Of a stretch of DNA of 64,000 bases, positions 50,134 through 60,271 are shown one piece after another. The first letter of the stretch is position 1; each line of letters starts with the position of its first letter. The DNA is from Chitinibacter tainanensis DSM 15459 (GTDB taxonomy: Bacteria; Pseudomonadota; Gammaproteobacteria; Burkholderiales; Chitinibacteraceae): contig NZ_KE386952.1 in assembly GCF_000429785.1 (NCBI RefSeq), positions 396,917 through 460,916 on the forward strand. The letters are read 5' to 3'. The notes under the pieces were generated by a model. That model was not told the origin of the DNA. It did not search any database and worked only from the letters and a program-made list of their open reading frames with translations. The translations under genes were made by a program, and so were the position numbers.

Positions 50134-52656
50134 ATGAACGCTCTCACAGTCCGGGCGCTGCTTGTGCTTGGTGGCTCGCTGTTTTCCAGCTGGGCCGCCG
50201 CGGCACCTTGCGCCGCCGCGTGGCAAGCCAGCAGCACTTATCTGGCCGGCCAGAATGTTAGTTATCAGGGTAAAAACTATCAGGCTAAATGGTGGACGCT
50301 GGGCGAGATCCCCGCTAGCAACAGCAACACCGGCCAAGTCTGGCAAGCCTTAGGGAGCTGCGACAGCACCATACCTACCCCAAGTACTACGCCACAAAGC
50401 ACACCAAACAATACCCCTAGCCCAATACCTGCAACACCAACGCCAGTAGCTACGGCAACGCCGACTCCGAAACCGGCCACCCCAACCCCCTCGGCCAGCC
50501 CAAAGCCGAGCGTGACACCAAGCCCAAGCCCAAGCACCACGCCAACGCCAACGCCAACGCCAACGCCAACGCCAACGCCAACGCCAACGCCAACGCCAAC
50601 GCCAAGCAGCGTACCGCCGGCCAGCAATGACTGCCAGCCGGCCTGGAATAGCAGCAGCGCCTATTTTGCTGGCAGTAAAGTCAGCGAGCAGGGCGTGAAT
50701 TACCAGGCTAAATGGTGGTCGCAGGGCAATAAGCCGAGCAGCAATAATGGCGATGGCCAGCCTTGGACTAAACTGGGCACCTGCGGCAATAGCAGCCCAA
50801 GCCCCGCGCCGACCGCGAGCGTGACGCCAACTGCGACACCAACGCCGGCTCCAACGGTAACCCCAACAGTCACCCCGACGACCACGCCATCAAGCAGCCC
50901 GACCCCGAGCAACACGCCAGTGGTAACCGCGAGCCCAAGCCCAACACCGAATAGCGGCACCCCGAATGATCTGCTGATCAGCGAAGTGGCAAGCGATCCG
51001 TACAGCAGCGGTAGCTGGCTGGAAATCTACAACCCAACCAACCGCGACATCACCCTGAACGACATCAGCCTGCGCACGATGAGCAAACCGGGTGGCTGGG
51101 TGAAAACCTGGCCGCTCAGTGGCGTCTTGGCAGCGAAATCGCATATGGTGATCGTGGGCAACAACGATAACTTCACGCCCAAGAAAACCAGCCAGTCGCA
51201 ATACATCGGCACTTATCAGGATTTCCCGGTATGGAGTAATAGCGATGGCGCGCTGGAATTAGTGCGCAATAACCAAACCGTCGATTTTGTGCGCTTTGGC
51301 AGCAATACGCTGGCGCCACTCACCGCCGGCCAGTGGCAGGGTGCCAATGCCCCAGTCATCAATAGTATAGGGGGGTATACGCTGGTACGCTATTACACAC
51401 AAACCACTGACAGCAATACCTCTGCAGACTGGCGCCTGGTGCCGTTTGGTACCCCGGGTGGCCGTAATGATGTCGATAGCAATGCCAGCGACGATGATCA
51501 TGATGGCATCCCTAGCAGCGCCAAACGCCCGGGCGGCACTTATGCCGGGCTGGATTTGTATGCCATGGGCGCGCGCGCTGGCCGACCGACGATTCTGCTG
51601 CATATCGACTGGATGACCCCGGGCACCGATGAAGGCATCAAACCGCGCAAAGAAGCCCTGCAAATGGTGCAGGCAGCCTTTGCCCGCCGCGGGATAGATC
51701 TGCTGATGGATGTGGGCCAGCTGTATAGCGTGGGCTTTAATCCGGCCGATTTTAATCTGGGCAATGGTAAGGAAGTACCATTTGCCCGCTGCGTCACGCT
51801 GTATCGCAATAATGATTGCGCTGATGTAATGGCCTATAAAAACGACAGCATGGATGTACGCCGCCGGCTGATTTTCCATTACCTGCTGATGGGCAGCACC
51901 CAAAACACCAATGGTTACGGTGGCTCATCGGGCTTGGCCGAAATCGGCGGCAATGATTTGCTCGTGACCTTAGGTTATTGGGGTCTCACCAGCAGCAGCG
52001 CGCAAAATCTGTACCGGCTGATCAATTATCAGGCTGGCACCATCATGCACGAGCTGGGCCACAATCTGGGCCTGACCCACGGTGGTAATGAAGACCTGAA
52101 CAACAAGCCCAACTACCTCAGCGTGATGAATTACGCCTTCCAGCTGGATGGGGTGCCGAGTGATCCAAGCGGCAACAGCACCAGCGAGCGCGTGTATTTC
52201 CGCCTGAATAATCAGGGCAAAGCCACGCCGGGCAAAGCGCCCTATAGCTACAATGTGTGCGATCTGGTCGATGGCCCTTGCGGTAACCGCTTTGTGATCG
52301 ATTATTCCGACGGCAGCAGCAAGCCGCTGAATGAAACCGCGCTGGACGAAGGCCAGATGATCGGCCGGGGCAGTACCGGGGGCGCGTATGCCGACTGGAA
52401 TGCCAACTTCAGCCGCGACACCGCCACGGTTAGTTTTGATAGCAATGGCGATGGCACTCTGCAAACTACTTTGAATGACTATGACGACTGGGGCCATATC
52501 CAGCTGGCGTTTGGCAATGTTGGTTATGGTTTATTCCGCAGTGCCAATAGTGCCAGCACCAGCACACCAGCGCCGGTGGCCGAGCGTCAGCTGATCGACC
52601 AGCAGCTGCCTGTGGCACAAGAAAGCCCACCACCAGCCTACCTGCTGCCGCGTTAA
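50134..52656 (+). CDS. Secreted zinc metalloprotease with two chitin-binding modules and a lamin-tail domain
   Basis: An 840-residue exported protein. Signal peptide 1-24 ([17 protein letters not shown]). Two CBM5/12-type chitin-binding modules, residues 26-76 and 167-217, share YLAGQ/YFAGS, NYQAKWW and W-x-LG(S/T)C. They are joined by Thr-Pro/Ser-Pro linkers (79-165 and 220-275). A lamin-tail domain follows (about 278-440; [22 protein letters not shown]). The peptidase core holds the metzincin motif [11 protein letters not shown] (H639, E640, H643, H649) and a Met-turn VMNYAF. It would bind chitin and cut associated protein. A 49-bp element is translated inside the lamin-tail part (51373-51421). 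It points to a chitin-using lifestyle. Confidence 0.88.
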   Translation: MNALTVRALLVLGGSLFSSWAAAAPCAAAWQASSTYLAGQNVSYQGKNYQAKWWTLGEIPASNSNTGQVWQALGSCDSTIPTPSTTPQSTPNNTPSPIPATPTPVATATPTPKPATPTPSASPKPSVTPSPSPSTTPTPTPTPTPTPTPTPTPTPTPSSVPPASNDCQPAWNSSSAYFAGSKVSEQGVNYQAKWWSQGNKPSSNNGDGQPWTKLGTCGNSSPSPAPTASVTPTATPTPAPTVTPTVTPTTTPSSSPTPSNTPVVTASPSPTPNSGTPNDLLISEVASDPYSSGSWLEIYNPTNRDITLNDISLRTMSKPGGWVKTWPLSGVLAAKSHMVIVGNNDNFTPKKTSQSQYIGTYQDFPVWSNSDGALELVRNNQTVDFVRFGSNTLAPLTAGQWQGANAPVINSIGGYTLVRYYTQTTDSNTSADWRLVPFGTPGGRNDVDSNASDDDHDGIPSSAKRPGGTYAGLDLYAMGARAGRPTILLHIDWMTPGTDEGIKPRKEALQMVQAAFARRGIDLLMDVGQLYSVGFNPADFNLGNGKEVPFARCVTLYRNNDCADVMAYKNDSMDVRRRLIFHYLLMGSTQNTNGYGGSSGLAEIGGNDLLVTLGYWGLTSSSAQNLYRLINYQAGTIMHELGHNLGLTHGGNEDLNNKPNYLSVMNYAFQLDGVPSDPSGNSTSERVYFRLNNQGKATPGKAPYSYNVCDLVDGPCGNRFVIDYSDGSSKPLNETALDEGQMIGRGSTGGAYADWNANFSRDTATVSFDSNGDGTLQTTLNDYDDWGHIQLAFGNVGYGLFRSANSASTSTPAPVAERQLIDQQLPVAQESPPPAYLLPR
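50541..50604 (+). repeat. Hexanucleotide tandem repeat coding Thr-Pro linker
   Basis: GCCAAC repeated ten times plus four bases, coding (Thr-Pro)n in the linker before the second chitin-binding module. The 6-bp unit keeps the frame, so copy-number change alters linker length only. Confidence 0.9.
51373..51421. repeat. 49-bp element, copy 14, inside the metalloprotease gene
   Basis: GGGTATACGC to AGCAATACCT, 49 bp; the right end has one change (ATACCT). It codes for part of the lamin-tail domain around [11 protein letters not shown]. Confidence 0.55.
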
Positions 52657-52686
52657 GCGGGCAGCAACACGCTGCAGTCATCCCAC

Positions 52687-52716
52687 AACCGCATGGCTTA
52701 GCCCATGCGGTTTTTC
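52687..52716 (+). terminator. Intrinsic terminator of the metalloprotease gene
   Basis: AACCGCATGG-CTTAGC-CCATGCGGTT followed by TTTT, 31 nt after the stop codon. Confidence 0.9.
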
Positions 52717-52796
52717 TTTGCCGGTGGGAAAGACCGCAGTTGTTGCGGCTGGCGAAGCTGCGCATAATCAGTGCACCTTGTGGCGCAGGAGCGCAT

Positions 52797-53600
52797 ATGG
52801 CAGCCCCCCGAATTCACCTGCTGATCATCGACCCCCAGCACGACTTTTGCGATCTGCCGGGCGCCAGCCTGCCTGTCGCCGGCGCCAGTGCCGATCTGGA
52901 GCGCCTCAGTAGCCTGATCAGCCAGCGCGGCGCCGATCTGGCCGGGATCCATGTCACGCTGGATAGCCATCAGGTCATCGACATCGCCCATCCCGGCTGG
53001 TGGCAAGATGCGGCCGGCCAAGCGCCCGCCCCATTTACTGTGATTAGCAGTGCCGAGGTGGCCGAGGGCCGCTGGCGGGCGCGTGATCCCGCCCAACAAG
53101 CGCACAGCAGCGCCTATGTGCAAGCGCTGGAACAGCGTCAGCGCTATCAGCTGGTGATCTGGCCCGAGCATTGCCTGCTGGGCAGCTGGGGGCATAGTGT
53201 GTATCAACCCTTGCAAACTACGCTACAAGACTGGGCCCGCCAATTTCAGCAGCCCGTACATTACCAACTCAAAGGCCTGAACCCCGGCACCGAGCATTAT
53301 TCGGCGCTACAGGCCGAAGTGCCCGATCCGCGCGACCCGCATACTCAGGCGCCCAGCGCCTGGCTGGCCCAGCTCAGCTGCGCCGATGAAATCTGGATCG
53401 CCGGTGAGGCGCTCTCGCATTGCGTGGCCAGCACCGTGCGCGATCTGGTGGCCCTATGCGGCCCGGCCATCGCCACCAAACTGGTACTGCTACGCGATTG
53501 CACCAGCCCCGTTGCCAGCTTTGCCGCGCTGGGTGATGAATTTATCACCACGCTCACCCAACAGGGTATGCGTCTAAAATCAAGCACTGATCTGATCTAA
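52797..53600 (+). CDS. Nicotinamidase-like cysteine hydrolase (isochorismatase fold)
   Basis: A 267-residue isochorismatase-fold enzyme from ATG at 52797 (AGGAG 6 nt upstream). IHLLIIDPQHDFCDLPG has the catalytic Asp; LVIWPEHCLLGSWGHSVY is the metal-binding nicotinamidase segment; YQLKGLNPGTEHYSAL has the catalytic Lys; and EALSHCVASTVRDL the nucleophilic Cys. Adjacent to pncB it would convert nicotinamide to nicotinate for the Preiss-Handler pathway. The family is sure; the nicotinamidase call relies on context. Its last 12 codons lie in a 49-bp element. Confidence 0.88.
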   Translation: MAAPRIHLLIIDPQHDFCDLPGASLPVAGASADLERLSSLISQRGADLAGIHVTLDSHQVIDIAHPGWWQDAAGQAPAPFTVISSAEVAEGRWRARDPAQQAHSSAYVQALEQRQRYQLVIWPEHCLLGSWGHSVYQPLQTTLQDWARQFQQPVHYQLKGLNPGTEHYSALQAEVPDPRDPHTQAPSAWLAQLSCADEIWIAGEALSHCVASTVRDLVALCGPAIATKLVLLRDCTSPVASFAALGDEFITTLTQQGMRLKSSTDLI

Positions 53601-53612
53601 ACTAGCATACCC
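53564..53612. repeat. 49-bp element, copy 15, over the 3' end of the nicotinamidase-like gene
   Basis: Perfect ends, GGGTATGCGTC to CTAGCATACCC, 49 bp. It encodes the C-terminal residues (GMRLKSSTDLI) and stop codon of the hydrolase, and ends in the gap before pncB. Confidence 0.75.
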
Positions 53613-53637
53613 AGCTAGGTATATTTGAAGGAATGGC

Positions 53638-54837
53638 ATGCCGCCTGTGATTGAATCGCTACTCGATACCGATCTGTATAAATTCACCATGATGCAGGAG
53701 ATCTTGCATCATCAGCCGCAAGCGCAGGCCGAATACGCCTTTAAATGCCGCAATCAGCCCACCTTGCCCCTGGCGGCGTGTCAGGCCGAGATCGAGGCGC
53801 AGCTGGATCACCTATGCACACTGCGCTTTCAGGAAGACGAGCTGGCCTATCTGAGCGGGCTGCGTTTTATCAAATCGGATTTTGTCGATTTTCTGCGGCT
53901 TTTTCAGTTACAGCGGCGCTTTATCACGGTGAGCGCCACGGCCAGCGGCGAGCTGGAGATCCGTGTAGCGGGCCCCATGCTGCACTGTATGTTGTTCGAG
54001 ATTTATGTGCTGGCGATTGTGAATGAGGTGTATTTCCGCCAGTTTCCTGCCGCACCAGCGCTAGCGCTTGGCCGGGAAAAACTCGCCGCCAAAATCAGCG
54101 CCCTGCAGACCTTTAGCGCCGCACCGGCCTTGCAGCATCCGTTTGTGTTTTTCGATTTTGGCACTCGGCGGCGCTTTTCGCGCCAATGGCATCGCGAAGT
54201 GGTGCAAACCCTGGCCAGCCAAGCCGGCAGCGCCTTTCGCGGGACCAGCAATGTACTGCTCGCCAAAGAATTCGGCCTGACCCCAATCGGCACCATGGCG
54301 CACGAATACCTGCAGGCCTTCCAGAGCTTTGGCTCGCGGCTGCGCGATTTCCAGAAAAATGCGCTAGAGCATTGGGTGCGCGAATACCGCGGTGATCTGG
54401 GCATTGCGCTCACCGATGTGGTAGGCACTGATGCGTTTTTGCGCGATTTTGATCTGTATTTCTGCAAGCTCTTTGATGGCGTGCGCCATGATTCGGGCGA
54501 TCCATTTGTCTGGGGCGAGAAAATCCTCGCCCACTACCAGCAGATGAAGATCAACCCGCATACCAAACAGCTGGTGTTTAGCGATGGCCTGAATCTGGCC
54601 AAAGCCTTTGCGCTGTATGCGCATTTTGCTGGCCGTGCCAAAGTGGGCTTTGGCATCGGCACCGATTTATCCAATGATTGCGGCCATGAGCCACTGCAGA
54701 TTGTGATGAAGCTGGTGTTTTGTAATGGCCAGCCCGTCGCCAAAGTGAGCGACACCCCCGGCAAGGGCATGTGTGAGGATGTGAATTTCCTGAACTATCT
54801 GCGCGATGTGTTTGCGATCGACCCACAGGCCCGCTAA
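53638..54837 (+). CDS. pncB: Nicotinate phosphoribosyltransferase
   Basis: A 399-residue enzyme that joins nicotinate to PRPP, forming NaMN in NAD salvage. Family motifs: [14 protein letters not shown] at the start, [40 protein letters not shown] (with the His that is phosphorylated in the family), [28 protein letters not shown] and [11 protein letters not shown]. It lies 37 nt after the nicotinamidase-like gene, an operon for the two-step Preiss-Handler entry. It is convergent with the HD-GYP gene, only 6 nt away. Confidence 0.96.
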   Translation: MPPVIESLLDTDLYKFTMMQEILHHQPQAQAEYAFKCRNQPTLPLAACQAEIEAQLDHLCTLRFQEDELAYLSGLRFIKSDFVDFLRLFQLQRRFITVSATASGELEIRVAGPMLHCMLFEIYVLAIVNEVYFRQFPAAPALALGREKLAAKISALQTFSAAPALQHPFVFFDFGTRRRFSRQWHREVVQTLASQAGSAFRGTSNVLLAKEFGLTPIGTMAHEYLQAFQSFGSRLRDFQKNALEHWVREYRGDLGIALTDVVGTDAFLRDFDLYFCKLFDGVRHDSGDPFVWGEKILAHYQQMKINPHTKQLVFSDGLNLAKAFALYAHFAGRAKVGFGIGTDLSNDCGHEPLQIVMKLVFCNGQPVAKVSDTPGKGMCEDVNFLNYLRDVFAIDPQAR

Positions 54838-54843
54838 ACCCCG

Positions 54844-55986
54844 CTAGCGCACACCCGCCAGCGCAATATCGGCAAGCGGTGGGTCTTCCGGATCGCAATA
54901 TTGCTCGGCAATGGCCTGAAACTCGGTCGCCACCCGCAAAAAGCCATCAACCAGATCCGGGTCGAAATGGGTGCCACGGCCGTCGTGGATGATCTTCACC
55001 GCCATCTCGTGGCTAAACGGCGGCTTATACACACGGCGGCTGATCAGGGCATCATACACATCGGCCAGCGCCATCAGCCGGGCCGAGAGCGGAATCGCCT
55101 CGCCCGCTAGCCCCTGTGGATAACCGGTGCCATCCCATTTTTCCTGATGCCCGTAGGCAATTTCACGCGCAAAGCGCAGAAAATCGCTTTCTTCGCCAAC
55201 AATGCGTTCTACTTCCAGAATAATGTCGCGCCCCAGGGTCGGGTGGCGCTGCATCACGGCGAATTCTTCCACGGTCAGGCGGGCGGGTTTATGCAAGATA
55301 GCGTCCGGAATCCCCACCTTGCCGATATCGTGCAGCGGTGCCGATTTGGCCATCCATTCTATCTGCCGCGGCCCCAGCTCGGCAGCAAAGCGCGGATGGC
55401 CTGCCACCTGCTGCGCCAGCAAGCGCACATACTCTTGCGTGCGCTTAAGGTGCATACCGGTTTCTTCATCGCGTAGCTCGGCCATCACCCCCATCGCCAT
55501 AATGGTGGCATCCTGCATTTTCACGAGCTCTTGAGTGCGCTGCTGTACCCGCTCTTCCAGCAGCTGATTATGCATTTTCAGCGCCCGCCGCATGGCCTGT
55601 AGCTCAAGCTGGCTACGCACCCGAGCTTCCACGATCGCCGGACTTAAAGGCTTGTGAATATAATCCACCGCCCCGGCCGCCAGGCCGTTAATCTCATCGG
55701 CTTCCTGTGTTTTACCGGTTAGAAAAATCACCGGTATCTCGGCCGTTAGCGCCATTTGTTTCAGCTGGCGACATACGCTGAGGCCATCGATTTCCGGCAT
55801 CATCACATCGAGCAAAATCAGGTCGGGCAGTGGCTGCTGTTGCGCCAGCTGCAAGGCTAACTGGCCACCATTGGCAATGCGCAGCCGGTAATCATGCTTG
55901 AGCATGCCATGCAGCAAGGCCAGATTAGCCGGGGTATCATCGACCAGCAATAACAGTGGGCGGCTCTCTGGTGCCGGGGTACTCAT
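54844..55986 (-). CDS. Response regulator with HD-GYP cyclic-di-GMP phosphodiesterase output
   Basis: A 380-residue protein: receiver (10-130; LLVDD, phospho-acceptor D60 in LILLDVMMP, HKPLS), a short coiled coil (LLEERVQQRTQELVKMQDA) and an HD-GYP domain (about 165-365). The latter shows MHLKRTQEYVRLLA, APLHDIGKVGIPDAILHKPARL (HD metal site), MQRHPTLGRDI, YGHQEKWDGTGYPQGL (HxxxxDGxGYP) and ALADVYDALISRRVYK, so it should degrade c-di-GMP. It overlaps the hybrid kinase gene by 4 nt; the phosphorelay through that kinase probably controls it. Confidence 0.95.
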   Translation of the reverse strand: MSTPAPESRPLLLLVDDTPANLALLHGMLKHDYRLRIANGGQLALQLAQQQPLPDLILLDVMMPEIDGLSVCRQLKQMALTAEIPVIFLTGKTQEADEINGLAAGAVDYIHKPLSPAIVEARVRSQLELQAMRRALKMHNQLLEERVQQRTQELVKMQDATIMAMGVMAELRDEETGMHLKRTQEYVRLLAQQVAGHPRFAAELGPRQIEWMAKSAPLHDIGKVGIPDAILHKPARLTVEEFAVMQRHPTLGRDIILEVERIVGEESDFLRFAREIAYGHQEKWDGTGYPQGLAGEAIPLSARLMALADVYDALISRRVYKPPFSHEMAVKIIHDGRGTHFDPDLVDGFLRVATEFQAIAEQYCDPEDPPLADIALAGVR

Positions 55987-58964
55987 ACATTTTCTCCGGC
56001 AAATTGGGCATTCAGTAGCGCCAGCTGCTGGCTAGCGGCGGGCAGATCAAAATCACCAAATGCGCGCTCCAGCCGCTGGCAACTGGCGGGATCAAGCCAG
56101 CGCGGCAGCACCGCCTGCAGCTGGCGAAATTGATCAATCGCTTCGCCATCGCAGGCTTCGGTTAAGAGCTGCAACTGCGCAAACTGAGCGGCAAAATCCA
56201 CCGGCAAATCGGTCACCGGCCCGGGCGCTGGGGCCGCAGCCGGATACGCCGCCCGCACCGCTTGCAAGATGGTGGCAAGCTCGGTGGCCAAAGGCTCTGA
56301 CCATTCGCCCGGGTTGCCCGGTTGCGCTCGTAGCTGTTTTTCCATTTTGGCCGCTACATCGGCCAGCGCCGTCATTCCCAAGGTGCCGGCCACCCCTTTC
56401 AGCGAATGACTTAAACGCTCGGCCGCCACCGGATCGCTGCGCAGCAGGGCGCAAAACTGGCTGTAGGCATCCTGATAATCATCGAGAAATTGCCGAAACA
56501 GGCTGTCGAATAAATCCGGGTCGCCCATCACCCGAGTCAGCACCCCCTGGGTATCAACCCCGGCGATATGCGGCACAATGCTGCTATCGTAATACTGGGC
56601 ATGGGTATCTAGGTCTTCAACCGCGTTGATCTTGTCGCCCGCCCAGCGGGCAATGGTGCTAAACAGCACATCAGGCTGAATTGGCTTGGTCAGGTAATCG
56701 TTCATGCCGGCATCCAGACAGCGCTGGCGTTCATCCGACATCGCATGTGCCGTCATGGCAATGACCGGGATTTGCTGCAAGCGGGGCTCGGTGCGCAAGA
56801 GGCGGGTGGTGTCATGACCATCTAGCACCGGCATTTGCAGATCCATCAAGATCAGATCACAAGGCAGCGGCATAATCGACAACCAGCCCAGCGCTTCGCC
56901 GCCATGCTGGGCCACAATCACACTGGCGCCTACCCCGCGTAATAGCTCGGAAGCCACCTGCTGATTGAGTGGATTGTCTTCCACCAACAGCACCCGCACC
57001 CCAGACAGATATTGCCCCCGCGTGGCCACGGTTTGCGGCGTGGGTAGGGCGCTGGTGCTGCTTTTTTCCAGCATGAGGGTGAAATGGAACAAGCTGCCGC
57101 GTTGCTCGGGGCTGCTTTCGACCCAGATATCGCCGCCCATCAGCTCGACCAGCCGTTTACAGATCGACAACCCTAGCCCGGTACCACCGTATTGCCGAGT
57201 GGTGGAGCTATCGGCCTGCACAAAGGGCTTAAACAGCCGGGCAATCTGCTCGGGCCGCAAGCCAATCCCACTGTCTTGCACCTGCACATGCAGCCGCACC
57301 TGGCTGCCGATTTCGGCCACCCGCTCGATCCGTACGGTCACACCGCCGTGGCGGGTAAATTTGATCGCATTGCTAACCAAATTACCCAGAATCTGCCCGA
57401 TGCGCAGCGCATCGCCTTCCAGCACTGCCGGGCAATCGGGGGCCAACACCACTTGCAGCTGCAAACCTTTTTCTTCGGCCCGCACCTGATACAGCGAAAT
57501 CACTTGCTCGGCCAGTGCGCTAAGCCGGAAAGGGCTGCTTTCGATATGCAGCTTATTAGCTTCGATTTTGGAAAAATCGAGAATGTCATTGAGAATATGC
57601 AGCAGCGATTCGGCAGCCACGCTGGTTTTTTGCAGATAATCGCGCTGCTGAGCATTGAGCTCGGTTTTCAGCGTGAGGTGGGTCATGCCCAGAATGGCAT
57701 TCATCGGCGTGCGGATTTCATGGCTCATATTGGCCAGAAAATCGCTTTTGAGCCGATTGGCCTGATCGGCCGCTTCTTTGGCCGCCAGCAGCTGGGCTTC
57801 GGCGTTTTTGCGCAGATCAATGTCTTCGAACACCACCACAAAATGCTGACCACCTTGCAACTGATCGCTAATCGGCGAAATCGACACCGACATCCACACG
57901 GTATGGCCATCTTGATGCTGATACAGCAAATCATGGTGCCATTGCGCCTGTGGGCCGCCGTTATCCCATAGCGCGGTAAAGCTCAACCGATCGGTGGGCA
58001 GTGCCACGAATTGCGCCAGCGGCTGGCCGGCAATCTCGGCCAGCGGATAGCCCAAGAGCGATTCAAATTTGGGGTTCACATAATCCAGACAGCCTTTGGC
58101 ATCGGTCAGCGCCATCGGGCTGGGGCTGGCTTCGATGGCGGCAGAGAGCTGCGAAAGGCGTTCGCTGGCTTTTTTCTGCGCGGTTACATCAAAAATAATG
58201 CCATCCAGATATTGCACCACGCCCTGCGCATCGCGCACCACCTGGCCTTGCTCAAACACCCAGCGACGCTGGCCATCACCATTGCGCAAGCGATATTCGA
58301 TGCTATAGCGGCCATCCCCGGCCTGCGCCTCGGCAATCGCAGCTTCGACCAGCAGTAAATCGGTGGGCTCAATCAGCGAGCCATAGCTAATCACCGGCTC
58401 ATCACCCAGAAACACCTCGGGCGTATAGCCGGTGAGGTCTTGTACTTGCTGGTTGATAAACAGCATACCCCAGGGGTAATTTAATTCGCAGCGAAACACC
58501 ACTCCGGGTACATTGGCCACCAGCGTACTGAATTGTGCTTCCTGATGGCGCATCCGCGCCTCGGCCTGCAGCTTATCCTGCACCAGCTCATGCATCAGAT
58601 CACTGAGCAACTCGAGATTAGTCTGGCTGCGCTCCAGCAAGGGCCGCTGCAGCCCTTCGAGCAAAACATTGGCGGTATCCCACAGCGAATCAATCACCCG
58701 CTGGCGGGCGGCAGCTTCCAGGCGTAATTCATTATTAGCCTGAGTGAGCTCGGCCGAGCTTAATTCCAGACTGCGCGCGCGCAGCGCTAGATCGCGCTCA
58801 TCTTGCGCATAAGCTTCGCTGATGTGCTGTAGCAAAGTGGGTAATTTGGCCAGCAGTGGGTCGTAGCTCTGTGCCAACTCAGCCAGCGCCGCATCCACCG
58901 CAGCCGCATCGCTCCAGCCCAGCTGGCGCTTGAGCTGGCGTAGCAGTAATTTATGCCAGGTCAT
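55983..58964 (-). CDS. Hybrid histidine kinase with two PAS domains, receiver and Hpt
   Basis: A 993-residue soluble kinase with no membrane segment. In order: helical N-terminal region with coiled coil (1-135), PAS (about 145-265; FRCELNYPWGMLFINQQVQDLTGY), PAS (about 275-395), HisKA/HATPase (about 400-640; LANMSHEIRTPMNAILGM, GTGLGLSICKRLVELMGG), receiver (about 665-785; LLVEDNPLNQQVA, LILMDLQMPVLDG) and Hpt (about 830-925; HSLKGVAGTLGMTALAD with the phospho-His). It is flanked by FIST and HD-GYP genes with overlaps of 14 and 4 nt. The arrangement matches NosP-associated kinases such as NahK, so a c-di-GMP/NO pathway is plausible. Confidence 0.93.
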   Translation of the reverse strand: MTWHKLLLRQLKRQLGWSDAAAVDAALAELAQSYDPLLAKLPTLLQHISEAYAQDERDLALRARSLELSSAELTQANNELRLEAAARQRVIDSLWDTANVLLEGLQRPLLERSQTNLELLSDLMHELVQDKLQAEARMRHQEAQFSTLVANVPGVVFRCELNYPWGMLFINQQVQDLTGYTPEVFLGDEPVISYGSLIEPTDLLLVEAAIAEAQAGDGRYSIEYRLRNGDGQRRWVFEQGQVVRDAQGVVQYLDGIIFDVTAQKKASERLSQLSAAIEASPSPMALTDAKGCLDYVNPKFESLLGYPLAEIAGQPLAQFVALPTDRLSFTALWDNGGPQAQWHHDLLYQHQDGHTVWMSVSISPISDQLQGGQHFVVVFEDIDLRKNAEAQLLAAKEAADQANRLKSDFLANMSHEIRTPMNAILGMTHLTLKTELNAQQRDYLQKTSVAAESLLHILNDILDFSKIEANKLHIESSPFRLSALAEQVISLYQVRAEEKGLQLQVVLAPDCPAVLEGDALRIGQILGNLVSNAIKFTRHGGVTVRIERVAEIGSQVRLHVQVQDSGIGLRPEQIARLFKPFVQADSSTTRQYGGTGLGLSICKRLVELMGGDIWVESSPEQRGSLFHFTLMLEKSSTSALPTPQTVATRGQYLSGVRVLLVEDNPLNQQVASELLRGVGASVIVAQHGGEALGWLSIMPLPCDLILMDLQMPVLDGHDTTRLLRTEPRLQQIPVIAMTAHAMSDERQRCLDAGMNDYLTKPIQPDVLFSTIARWAGDKINAVEDLDTHAQYYDSSIVPHIAGVDTQGVLTRVMGDPDLFDSLFRQFLDDYQDAYSQFCALLRSDPVAAERLSHSLKGVAGTLGMTALADVAAKMEKQLRAQPGNPGEWSEPLATELATILQAVRAAYPAAAPAPGPVTDLPVDFAAQFAQLQLLTEACDGEAIDQFRQLQAVLPRWLDPASCQRLERAFGDFDLPAASQQLALLNAQFAGENV

Positions 58965-60090
58965 CGGCCAGCACCGATAAGGTCATGGTTTGATTATGCA
59001 ACTTACAGGTCAGCACTTCACCCAGCGGGCTGATCTCGCCATAAGAATAAAACCCGCTTAGCACTGCTTGCGAGCCCAGCACTTCGCCCACGGCTTCGAC
59101 TTCTTCATCCACCCGGCCACCCAGCACTAGCTTGCGCCCCACGCAGCTGACCAAAATGGCCAGTACCGGCTCGTCCCCCAAGCGCTGCAAAGCTACACCA
59201 GCCGCCTGCTCGGCGCCTTCGATCAAGGCATCATGGCTGGCATGCATCAGCCGCAAATAACCATCCGGCACCAGATCACCAGCCAGTATCAGCGAGCCAG
59301 CAGCTTCATCCACCCCCAAAATCGTGCGCACCAAGCCGCTTTGGCTGTGATCCGGCCCGAGTTTTTCCAGCGGAAACAGCAAACCCGAGGCCGGTAATTG
59401 CTCGGCGTATTCACCCAGATAGCGCTTGTACATACTCAGTGCGGGTTCGCCATCAAGCTCATACAAAATATTGCCCGCGCAGCGGGTGACTTTGCGCGCC
59501 GGGCCAAAAGGCTGCCAGCCGCCAAATGAGCCATGCCCAAGCCGGATTCCAGCCGGAATCGCCATCGCCACCACTTGTTGAGCGCTACAGCCATGCTGGC
59601 TGAGCACGCTGGTGCTGGCAAACGCGCCATTATCGCCCGCCAGCCCACCAATAATCGGCACCGGCTGCGGCAGCGCTTCGGCCACGCCTTGCACCAAGGC
59701 GCTGCCATTCACTTGCACCCCGGGGCTCAGCACCAGCACACCGGCCAATGCTACGCCGGCTAATTGCTGCCCCAGCCGCAGGCCGGCGGCATGACTATCT
59801 TCCATATCGGCTAACTGCGTGGTGGCCAATTTGGGCCGGCCCGCCGCCCACTGCACCGCGGTAATCACGAGGCTATGCTCATGCACCCCAGCCTGATTGA
59901 TTTCACCCGCGGTCGAACACCCCACCAATGTAGCCTCAGCACAGCCCGCCTGCAGGGCAGCCAGACAATATGGATCGGCAATCAGCTCGGGGCTGCCCAA
60001 AATCAGTACCCAATCGGGCGAAAAGGTGATCGTTTGCAGCGCAGCGGGGAGTTGGGCGAGGTCGGTGACGGTCAGTTGTTTAATCTGCAT
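58951..60090 (-). CDS. FIST-domain sensory protein (NosP-like candidate)
   Basis: A 379-residue FIST protein (N- and C-terminal FIST domains) from ATG at 60090 (AGGA 8 nt upstream); the longer frame is a shadow. LILGSPELIADPYCLAALQAGC, GCSTAGEI, LSPGVQVNGSALVQGV, IIGGLAGDNGAF and the C-terminal FYSYGEISPLGEVLTCKLHNQTMTLSVL follow the family closely. FIST domains bind small ligands; the NosP subgroup binds heme and senses nitric oxide, and is typically co-encoded with a hybrid kinase, as here. Whether this protein binds heme cannot be told without comparing the proximal His. It overlaps the kinase gene by 14 nt. Confidence 0.9.
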   Translation of the reverse strand: MQIKQLTVTDLAQLPAALQTITFSPDWVLILGSPELIADPYCLAALQAGCAEATLVGCSTAGEINQAGVHEHSLVITAVQWAAGRPKLATTQLADMEDSHAAGLRLGQQLAGVALAGVLVLSPGVQVNGSALVQGVAEALPQPVPIIGGLAGDNGAFASTSVLSQHGCSAQQVVAMAIPAGIRLGHGSFGGWQPFGPARKVTRCAGNILYELDGEPALSMYKRYLGEYAEQLPASGLLFPLEKLGPDHSQSGLVRTILGVDEAAGSLILAGDLVPDGYLRLMHASHDALIEGAEQAAGVALQRLGDEPVLAILVSCVGRKLVLGGRVDEEVEAVGEVLGSQAVLSGFYSYGEISPLGEVLTCKLHNQTMTLSVLADDLA

Positions 60091-60271
60091 GGGGTGCATC
60101 CTGCCTAGAAGCCTGTTTGCAGTGTAGACAAGGCTGGCGCTTTCTACCGTGCAGATCGCAGCTGATCTCGCACACGATACGCCACCGGGCTGGTAGTAAT
60201 CACGCCGCGTAGGCCTGCGGCGGGGCGGCAAAATCTGCTAGATTGCCCACCAGTCAACACAGGAGTTCGCG

